Below, piece after piece: positions 35,607 through 42,177 of a stretch of 43,663 nt of DNA. The position numbers were made by a program, and so were the translations under genes. Position 1 is the first letter of the stretch, and each line of letters begins with the position of its first letter. Under the pieces are notes generated by a model. It did no database searches. It saw only the letters and a program-made list of their open reading frames with translations, and was not told the origin of the DNA. Origin of the DNA: Clostridia bacterium (GTDB taxonomy: Bacteria; Bacillota; Clostridia; Oscillospirales; CAG-382); assembly GCA_017397955.1 (NCBI GenBank), contig JAFQHL010000015.1, positions 1-43,663 on the forward strand, written 5' to 3'.

Positions 35607-36269
35607 ATGGATATAAAACAACTTCTTTCCCGCGTGGACCACACTTTGCTTAAGGTGGATGCCACTTGGGCGCAGATAAAACAGATATGCGATGACGGCG
35701 TTTGTTATGGTACCGCCTCCGTGTGTATTCCCGCGTCTTTTGTTAAAAGGTGCAGCGATTACTCGGAAGGCAGGGTGAAAATTTGCACGGTAGTAGGTTT
35801 TCCCAACGGTTACAGCACACCTGCCGCAAAGGCTTTTGAAGCCCGTGAAGCCGTGGGGAATGGTGCGGACGAGGTGGATATGGTCATCAACATCGGCGCC
35901 CTTAAAGAGGGGAATTACCCCTTTTTGGAGGAGGAAATCCGTCTTGTTAAATCCGCCTGCGGTGATAAAATTTTGAAGGTGATTATCGAAACCTGCTTGC
36001 TAAGCGATGAAGAAAAAATCAAGATGTGTGAAATCTGCGGCAAAGCGGGTGCGGACTATATAAAAACCTCCACAGGCTTTTCCACAGGCGGCGCAACCCT
36101 TGCGGATGTAAAGCTGTTTGCCGCCAATGTTCCTGCAGGTCTTAAAATAAAGGCGGCGGGCGGCATAAGCTGTATTGAGGATGCTGTTGCCTTTGTTGAG
36201 GCGGGCGCAGACCGACTGGGCACAAGCCGTCTTGTAAGTATTGCCAAGGAGATGGAAAAAGGTGTATAA
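35607..36269 (+). CDS. deoC: deoxyribose-phosphate aldolase
   Basis: This 220-residue class I aldolase splits 2-deoxyribose 5-phosphate into glyceraldehyde 3-phosphate and acetaldehyde. The Schiff-base Lys153 is in ADYIKTSTGF; the second lysine (about 182) is in LKIKAAGG, and Asp92 in EVDMVIN. Length is normal. The gene is followed by cdd (8-bp overlap) and pdp, a complete deoxypyrimidine salvage route. Confidence 0.96.
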   Translation: MDIKQLLSRVDHTLLKVDATWAQIKQICDDGVCYGTASVCIPASFVKRCSDYSEGRVKICTVVGFPNGYSTPAAKAFEAREAVGNGADEVDMVINIGALKEGNYPFLEEEIRLVKSACGDKILKVIIETCLLSDEEKIKMCEICGKAGADYIKTSTGFSTGGATLADVKLFAANVPAGLKIKAAGGISCIEDAVAFVEAGADRLGTSRLVSIAKEMEKGV

Positions 36270-36666
36270 GGAATTGGCACTTGCCGCTGTAAAGGCAAGA
36301 GGTGCGGCATACGCGCCCTATTCCGGCTTTAAAGTGGGCGCGGCACTGCTTGCCGCCGACGGCAGAGTTTTTACGGGATGTAATATTGAAAATTCCGCAT
36401 TCAGCCCCACTGTTTGCGCTGAGCGCGTTGCATTGTTCAAGGCAGTAAGCGAGGGAGTGCGGGAGTTTAAGGCTATCGCAGTTGCAGGCGGTAAGGACGG
36501 GGTTGTTACCACAGCCCCCTGCGGTGTGTGCCGTCAGGCACTTGCGGAGTTTTGCGGTGCGGAATTTAAAGTGTTGCTTGTTTCTTGTGCAGAGGGTAGG
36601 TATGAAGAAACCGCCTTGGGCAAGCTCCTTCCCTGTGCTTTTACGGAAAAAGACATAAGGGGTTAA
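36262..36666 (+). CDS. cdd: cytidine deaminase
   Basis: This 134-residue zinc enzyme converts cytidine and deoxycytidine to uridine and deoxyuridine. The zinc ligands and catalytic glutamate are Cys52-Ala-Glu54 (TVCAERVALF) and Cys87 and Cys90 (PCGVCRQALAEF). The start is taken as GTG at 36262, 10 bases after AAGGAG. A TTG at 36241 lies upstream of that site and would add seven residues. The start overlaps the deoC stop by 8 bases, so the two are coupled. Uridine and deoxyuridine made here feed pdp. Confidence 0.94.
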   Translation: MYKELALAAVKARGAAYAPYSGFKVGAALLAADGRVFTGCNIENSAFSPTVCAERVALFKAVSEGVREFKAIAVAGGKDGVVTTAPCGVCRQALAEFCGAEFKVLLVSCAEGRYEETALGKLLPCAFTEKDIRG

Positions 36667-36670
36667 CATA

Positions 36671-37972
36671 ATGCATATCACCGATATAATTATAAAAAAA
36701 CGCGACGGCGGCAGGCTAAACAAAGAAGAGCTTGAATATGTAACGCGGGAATATACGGCAGGTAACATTCCCGATTATCAGGTATCGGCGTTGCTTATGG
36801 CAATTTGCCTTAAAGGTATGGACGAAAATGAAACGGAAGACCTTACCTTTGCCATAAGAGATTCCGGCGATATAGTTGATTTATCACCTATAGACGGTGT
36901 AAAAATAGATAAGCACTCGACCGGCGGCGTGGGTGATAAAACTACCCTTATAGTTGCGCCTTTGGTCGCTTCTCTGGGTATTAAGGTAGCAAAAATGAGC
37001 GGCAGAGGGCTTGGACATACAGGTGGCACCGTTGATAAGCTGGAGTCTATAAAGGGTTTTCGCACTTCGCTGAGTAAAGAAGAGTTCTTTGCCGCTGTAA
37101 ACAGTGCAGGACTTGCAGTCAGCGGTCAAAGCGGTAACCTTGCTCCCGCCGACAAAAAGCTTTACGCATTGCGTGACGTTACAGGGACGGTAGAAAACCA
37201 TTCCCTTATCGTTTCAAGCATAATGGGCAAAAAGCTCGCATCGGGCGCAGACGGAATAGTTTTGGATGTAAAGGTAGGCAGCGGAAGTTTTAACAAAACG
37301 CCGAAAGCGGCAAAACGCCTTGCGGAAGCTATGGTAAATATAGGCAAATCCGCAGGCAAAAAAACAGCGGCACTGCTTACTGATATGGATGTGCCTTTGG
37401 GTAAAGCCATAGGCAACGCACTTGAGGTCAAGGAAGCCATAGAGGTTTTGCACGGCGGCGGTGACAGCGCACTTGTCACCTTATGTACTGAGCTTGCGGC
37501 AGTGATGCTTTATCTGGGTGAAAAAGGCAGTCTTGAACAGTGCCGTACCATGGCAAAAGACGCGCTGACGGCAGGCAAAGCCTTTGACAGCTTTGTGGCT
37601 ATGGTGAAAGCGCAGGGCGGTGATGAGTCGTGTATATACGATACCCGACTGTTGCCCGCGGCAAGTCATATATACCCTGTAAAATCCACGGCGGAAGGCT
37701 ATATCGTGGCGAGCAACGCCAAGGAATATGGCAAAGCGAGCCTTGTTCTGGGTGCAGGCAGAGAACGCAAGGAGGATACTGTAGACCACGCCGCAGGTAT
37801 AATAATAGAAAAACACCGCGGCGACAAAGTGAAGGTCGGCGATGTGATAGCGTATCTGCACACAAACCGCAAAGAGGCAATTGCCGAGGCGGCAGAGCTT
37901 ATACTTTCCGCTACGGAGATAGGGGCGGAGCCCCCTGAGAGCAAGCCTGTAATACAGGGCTTGATACTTTAA
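36671..37972 (+). CDS. pdp: pyrimidine-nucleoside phosphorylase
   Basis: This 433-residue enzyme splits (deoxy)uridine and thymidine with phosphate to give the base and (deoxy)ribose 1-phosphate. The motifs are KHSTGGVGDKT (81-91) and the family signature SGRGLGHTGGTVDKLE (110-125). Length is typical of Firmicute Pdp. It lies 4 bp after cdd, with AAGGGG ahead of the ATG. With cdd and deoC it supplies acetaldehyde and glyceraldehyde 3-phosphate from deoxynucleosides. A phosphopentomutase is needed between pdp and deoC and is not in this window. Confidence 0.95.
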   Translation: MHITDIIIKKRDGGRLNKEELEYVTREYTAGNIPDYQVSALLMAICLKGMDENETEDLTFAIRDSGDIVDLSPIDGVKIDKHSTGGVGDKTTLIVAPLVASLGIKVAKMSGRGLGHTGGTVDKLESIKGFRTSLSKEEFFAAVNSAGLAVSGQSGNLAPADKKLYALRDVTGTVENHSLIVSSIMGKKLASGADGIVLDVKVGSGSFNKTPKAAKRLAEAMVNIGKSAGKKTAALLTDMDVPLGKAIGNALEVKEAIEVLHGGGDSALVTLCTELAAVMLYLGEKGSLEQCRTMAKDALTAGKAFDSFVAMVKAQGGDESCIYDTRLLPAASHIYPVKSTAEGYIVASNAKEYGKASLVLGAGRERKEDTVDHAAGIIIEKHRGDKVKVGDVIAYLHTNRKEAIAEAAELILSATEIGAEPPESKPVIQGLIL

Positions 37973-37987
37973 GACGGAGGTGTAAGG

Positions 37988-38458
37988 ATGGATAGTCTTA
38001 CTTTGAAAACCGATAACGAAATGCGTAAAAAAGGCGACCTTAAAAGCCTTTCCGTACTGTTTGTTGTTTTTTCTTTATTGGCTGTTCTGTTTACATACAA
38101 AAGCAGCATCGGCACTATGCTGGCAACGGAGGGGCTTATTGCTTTGGCTCTTGGATTTACCTATTACAAGTCTGCCAAAAACGGCAATGTTACCCTGCAT
38201 TTCAAGGGTGATAGTTTAGATATAGTATATTCCGACGGCAGAAAGTTTAATGTAAAGGATGTAGACCGCAGTTTCTTTACACTTTTGCAAACTGAAAAAC
38301 AAAAGGAGCTTGATATCGGTACTCTCACCGTACAAAGCACAAACTTTAAGGTGCAGTACATAAAAGATTTTTCCTCTCTAAGACAATATATAGAAACACA
38401 TTTTGAAAAAAAAGAAAAAAAGAGCATTTATTATTTTGATGAAGAAGACGAAGATTAA
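37988..38458 (+). CDS. small membrane protein of unknown function
   Basis: This 156-residue protein has two hydrophobic helices (about 22-40 and 44-60), then a soluble region (about 65-140) with alternating strands that could form a PH-like fold. It ends in an acidic tail. I do not recognise a family. GGAGG stands 8-9 bases before the ATG, and it lies 15 bp after pdp, so it is the last gene of the operon. Confidence 0.75.
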   Translation: MDSLTLKTDNEMRKKGDLKSLSVLFVVFSLLAVLFTYKSSIGTMLATEGLIALALGFTYYKSAKNGNVTLHFKGDSLDIVYSDGRKFNVKDVDRSFFTLLQTEKQKELDIGTLTVQSTNFKVQYIKDFSSLRQYIETHFEKKEKKSIYYFDEEDED

Positions 38459-38469
38459 CGGTCTAAGCG

Positions 38470-38507
38470 CGCAAAGGCAAAATTGCTTTTGCACGTTTGC
38501 TTTTTTA
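38470..38507 (+). terminator. terminator of the long operon
   Basis: GCAAAGGCAA pairs with TTGCTTTTGC (one G-T pair) around two bases; T6 follows a short distance later. Confidence 0.65.
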
Positions 38508-38601
38508 TAAATAGCCAAAAACTCAGTTGTGTTTTTGTACAAAATTGACAATAAAACAAGTGTATAAATTGCACAAAAAAGAAAATGTTTACAAATTGCT
38601 A

Positions 38602-38631
38602 TTGCTATATGTAGTGGCTTTATGCTATAAT
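38602..38631 (+). promoter_or_regulatory. promoter of the amidase gene
   Basis: TTGCTA (38602-38607), an 18-base spacer and an extended -10 TGCTATAAT (hexamer 38626-38631). A GTATATAATATAC palindrome follows at 38640-38652, near the transcript start, and could be an operator. Confidence 0.7.
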
Positions 38632-38682
38632 ACAGCGTAAGTATATAATATACATAAAGAAATGTATTTTAGGAGGGATCTT

Positions 38683-41292
38683 ATGAATTATCGCAAACGC
38701 CTACTTTCTTTGCTGCTTGTCGTTGCAATGATGATAAGCACCGTTTGCACATTCTCTTTCGGTACAACTACAGCAACAGCCATTGCTGATGCAGATTTTG
38801 TTGCACCCGAGGTTTATGTGCCCGATTATCTCCAGCTGCCTAATAATGACTTGCTTACAAACAACACTTCCTTTATGATGGCAGAAGGTACTCGTAACGA
38901 AATTAAAATGACAACTGAGTTTATTACCTCCGGTAAGGCAAACCGCCCCGGCACCATAAACTCCATGAAGTATGTTGTTGTTCACAACACAGGTGCTTAT
39001 CCTGTAACTTCTACTTCTCTTGCAAACCATAACTACGGTAGGACCACTACAGCATCCGTTTCCTGGCACTACACTTGCGGTAACGATGGTCTTTATCAGA
39101 TGCTTCCCGTTAATGAAAAGGGTTGGCACGCAGGCGGTAACTATTGGTCCTCTACCACCGAGAAATCTAAATACTATGTTACCGATTTGTCCAACAGCAC
39201 AGGTATAGGTATAGAAACCGCAACTCCCGGTTTCCCTGCAGATGCTACCTTCTCCGGTGAACATTGGAACCAGCCCGATATGTATGACTGGTACGCATCT
39301 ACATTTGATGATACCGCTACATATCTTGCAATCCTTGTTGCGTTTATCTGCGTAAAGCTTAACTTCAACCCCTATACACAGGTTTACACCCACTACAATG
39401 CTGCAGGTAAGAACTGCCCTATCCAGATGAGATATGTATTCGGTACCAACGCATCTTTCAGTGTTGACGGTACTTATTACAAGGTTTTCCGCGACAGAAT
39501 GTATGACTATTACAAGGCATTCGGCGGCACTTATATCTCCTCCGATACTTGTAAGAACACTTATTACAACCCCAACTACAAGTACTACAAACCCGGTCTT
39601 TACAAGGCAAACTCTTCCGTAACTGTTTACCGTGCAGGTAACTCTGCAACCGGTTCCGTTGGTACTATCGCCTCCGGCACAGTTGTTGATGCTAAGATTA
39701 CAGGTTGGGATTGGGGTAAGGTAACCCTCGCTAACGGCACCGTTGGTTGGGTAGACCTTGATAATTTCTCCTTTGTAAGAAACGACTATGACTACGGTAC
39801 ATACAGAACATCTACCGGCAGTATAGTTAATGTTACAAACATCTCCGGTTCCACCGCAACTTACAGCGGCGGCACAGCAGATATAAGCACCCTTACCAGA
39901 GTTTATAAGGTAAGTGTTAAGAACGATACCGCTTTCGGCAGCACCGTTAAGTATCTCGCAAAGGGCGAAACCTTTACGGTAACCGCAGCGAACTCCAGCG
40001 CAGGACTCTTTGATATATGGGAAGTTAAGAACGGTATTGCTACCATTACCGATAAGAAGGCTAAGACTACCACGGTTAAGGTTCTTAACAGTGATATCGA
40101 GCTTGAAGCAACTTACCGTACCGACTTTGACCTCTCCATCACCTACGGTGTAGGCAGCGGCAGATATGCGGCAGGCACTGTTGTTAACATTTCCGCAAGT
40201 ACCAGAACAGGCTACTCTTTCTCTCATTGGTCTATTGTAAGCGGTAGTGGTACATTCGGTGATGCTAATTCCTATAATACTACCTTCACTATCGGTAATA
40301 CCGATGCGGTGATCACTGCAAACTATGAAACAGCAGGCGAAATAGACACCACAGGTCTTACCAACTACGCACTCAATAAGTCCTACAGCACCACATGGAA
40401 GGGCAGTACCGATATAACCTATCAGTATACCAACCAGCAGGATACCAACAGAACCAAGCTCACCGACGGTGATAAGGCTAAGGATAGCTACGGCACCACC
40501 GATACACCTTATGTTTCCTTCCAGGGTACAACCCAAAAGTTCGGCACAACAATCGACTTGGGACAGCTTAGGAATATCCGTATGGTAGCGATTTGCGACT
40601 TTGGCGACAGCGGCAGCAGCGTTGGCGATTACCAGACCAACAGTGCTGAAATCGAGTACTCTACCGACGGTGTTAACTATTATTATGTAGAAAACCTAGT
40701 TGACACTTTGCTGTACTCCTATGTAAACGGTTCTCAGCTCAGCAATGTTTACACTCATAAGATTGACTTTGCTTGGGTTTCTGCAAGATATATAAGGGTA
40801 ACCTTTACTTCCGCATCTTATGTAACGGCGTTTACCGAAATAGAGGTTTACGGTTCAGATAATGTTGTAATTCCCGAGCCCGAACCGGAACCTGATCCTG
40901 AACTTGAGCTTACCACAGGTGCAACGGGCGAAGGTTATTCTATGGATGAAACCTATCTGTACGGTAGTGAAATCGGTCTTGATTTCACCTCTCTTAAGGC
41001 ATTGTTTACTGTAGACGTAAGCGTTAAGAATGTTGCAGGTAACGCGGTTACATCCGGTTACATCGGCACAGGATACACTATAACGTACAAGGATAAAGTA
41101 ATAGAAGTAGTCGTTGGCTTTGACCTTGACGGTAGTGCAAGCTGTAATACCACCGACCTTCTTATGCTTAGAAAGTATATTGAAACTACCAAGGGTATAT
41201 CCTCTGCAGGTCTTATAGCGGGTGACGGTAACGCAGATAAAGTTATCAACACCACAGACTTTGCAATTATGCGTAAGTTGATAGGCGGTTAA
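38683..41292 (+). CDS. secreted N-acetylmuramoyl-L-alanine amidase with dockerin
   Basis: This 869-residue secreted protein has a signal peptide (about 1-37) and an Amidase_2 (PGRP-type) domain (about 90-260). Its zinc ligands are His101 (VVVHNTG), a histidine near 237 (THYNAAGKNCP) and the nearby Cys. SWHY (His129) and HAGG complete the site. An SH3-like domain (about 305-365), two InlB-type beta repeats (about 410-555), a discoidin-like domain (about 560-730) and a PEPEPEPDPE linker follow. The pre-dockerin module (SGYIGTG near 788) and a TTD-class dockerin end it. The enzyme should cut the lactyl-peptide bond of peptidoglycan. A dockerin on a wall hydrolase is uncommon. The ATG follows AGGAGGG. 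Confidence 0.9.
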   Translation: MNYRKRLLSLLLVVAMMISTVCTFSFGTTTATAIADADFVAPEVYVPDYLQLPNNDLLTNNTSFMMAEGTRNEIKMTTEFITSGKANRPGTINSMKYVVVHNTGAYPVTSTSLANHNYGRTTTASVSWHYTCGNDGLYQMLPVNEKGWHAGGNYWSSTTEKSKYYVTDLSNSTGIGIETATPGFPADATFSGEHWNQPDMYDWYASTFDDTATYLAILVAFICVKLNFNPYTQVYTHYNAAGKNCPIQMRYVFGTNASFSVDGTYYKVFRDRMYDYYKAFGGTYISSDTCKNTYYNPNYKYYKPGLYKANSSVTVYRAGNSATGSVGTIASGTVVDAKITGWDWGKVTLANGTVGWVDLDNFSFVRNDYDYGTYRTSTGSIVNVTNISGSTATYSGGTADISTLTRVYKVSVKNDTAFGSTVKYLAKGETFTVTAANSSAGLFDIWEVKNGIATITDKKAKTTTVKVLNSDIELEATYRTDFDLSITYGVGSGRYAAGTVVNISASTRTGYSFSHWSIVSGSGTFGDANSYNTTFTIGNTDAVITANYETAGEIDTTGLTNYALNKSYSTTWKGSTDITYQYTNQQDTNRTKLTDGDKAKDSYGTTDTPYVSFQGTTQKFGTTIDLGQLRNIRMVAICDFGDSGSSVGDYQTNSAEIEYSTDGVNYYYVENLVDTLLYSYVNGSQLSNVYTHKIDFAWVSARYIRVTFTSASYVTAFTEIEVYGSDNVVIPEPEPEPDPELELTTGATGEGYSMDETYLYGSEIGLDFTSLKALFTVDVSVKNVAGNAVTSGYIGTGYTITYKDKVIEVVVGFDLDGSASCNTTDLLMLRKYIETTKGISSAGLIAGDGNADKVINTTDFAIMRKLIGG

Positions 41293-41315
41293 CCCTAAAG
41301 CGTAATAAATTTATG

Positions 41316-41349
41316 GCCGCCGTGGGGGAATCTCCACGGCGGCTTTTTG
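41316..41349 (+). terminator. terminator of the amidase gene
   Basis: GCCGCCGTGG pairs perfectly with CCACGGCGGC around 8 bases and is followed by TTTTT. Confidence 0.95.
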
Positions 41350-41356
41350 TCGGAGT

Positions 41357-41422
41357 CCCATAAAGCAGATAGGCTCTATGGGGTGATGACGTGTTTCCCG
41401 TAAAGCAACAGGTTTAACGGGG
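41357..41422. repeat. palindromic intergenic repeats, copies 2 and 3
   Basis: Two imperfect palindromes (41357-41383 and 41397-41422) begin CCCATAAAGC and CCCGTAAAGC and end CTATGGGG and TAACGGGG. They match the hairpin at 18192-18219 in both arms. Confidence 0.55.
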
Positions 41423-41432
41423 ATAATAGCGG

Positions 41433-41438
41433 TATAAT
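41433..41438 (+). promoter_or_regulatory. -10 box upstream of the pseudouridine synthase gene
   Basis: A perfect TATAAT lies 25 bases before the start codon, without a clear -35 box. Confidence 0.45.
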
Positions 41439-41462
41439 GCAAAGAAAACAAGAGGAACAAAT

Positions 41463-42101
41463 ATGACTGTTTTGTTTGAGGATAAAGATTTGGTCGTTTG
41501 TGTAAAGCCTGCAGGATTGCTGTCGGAGGATGGTGCTGAAAGCGCGCCGGAAATACTGCGCCAACAATTGAATTGTAATATTTTTCCTGTGCACAGGTTA
41601 GATCGCGGGACGGGCGGCGTTATGGTGTATGCAAAAAATTCAGCGGCGGCGGCAAAGCTTTCTGCCACAATCACAGGCGGGCAATTTGTAAAACGCTACC
41701 TTGCCGTTGTACGCGGTACGCCTGCAGAGCCAGAAGATATATTAAAAGACTTGCTTTACCATGACCGAAAGAAAAACAAAAGCTATGTAGTAAAAAAGGA
41801 CAGGGCAGGGGTCAAGCAGGCATCTTTGGAATACAAGCTGCTTTCAACAATTCAACACGCCGGTAATACCCTATCTTTGCTAGAGATACAACTGCATACA
41901 GGGCGTACTCATCAAATACGCGTGCAGTTTTCTTCTCGCCGTTTGCCTTTGTACGGCGACGGCAAATACGGCGGCAGAACCGAAGCGGAAGGTATGGCAC
42001 TGTGGGCATATAGCTTAAGCTTTCCGTGGATGAATGAAACAAAAGATTTTAATGAACTTCCACAAGGCACGCCTTGGTGTTTGTTTGAAAAAAGCTGTTG
42101 A
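41463..42101 (+). CDS. RluA-family pseudouridine synthase
   Basis: This 212-residue enzyme isomerises a uridine to pseudouridine in rRNA or tRNA. The catalytic Asp47 is in HRLDRGTGG, the RluA-type motif. GRTHQIRVQF (near 141) and the KRYLAVVRG strand (near 77) are also typical. It lacks an N-terminal S4 domain and is short, like the RluA/TruC subgroup. The target base cannot be named. AGAGGA precedes the ATG at 41463. Confidence 0.93.
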   Translation: MTVLFEDKDLVVCVKPAGLLSEDGAESAPEILRQQLNCNIFPVHRLDRGTGGVMVYAKNSAAAAKLSATITGGQFVKRYLAVVRGTPAEPEDILKDLLYHDRKKNKSYVVKKDRAGVKQASLEYKLLSTIQHAGNTLSLLEIQLHTGRTHQIRVQFSSRRLPLYGDGKYGGRTEAEGMALWAYSLSFPWMNETKDFNELPQGTPWCLFEKSC

Positions 42102-42116
42102 ATTCGGAAAAACATA

Positions 42117-42146
42117 ATGACAAAAATATCGCATGTATGGTATAAT
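42117..42146 (+). promoter_or_regulatory. promoter of the InlB-repeat protein gene
   Basis: ATGACA (42117-42122), an 18-base spacer and an extended -10 TGGTATAAT (hexamer 42141-42146). Confidence 0.75.
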
Positions 42147-42177
42147 TGTTACGTTAATTATACATCGGAGGTAAATT

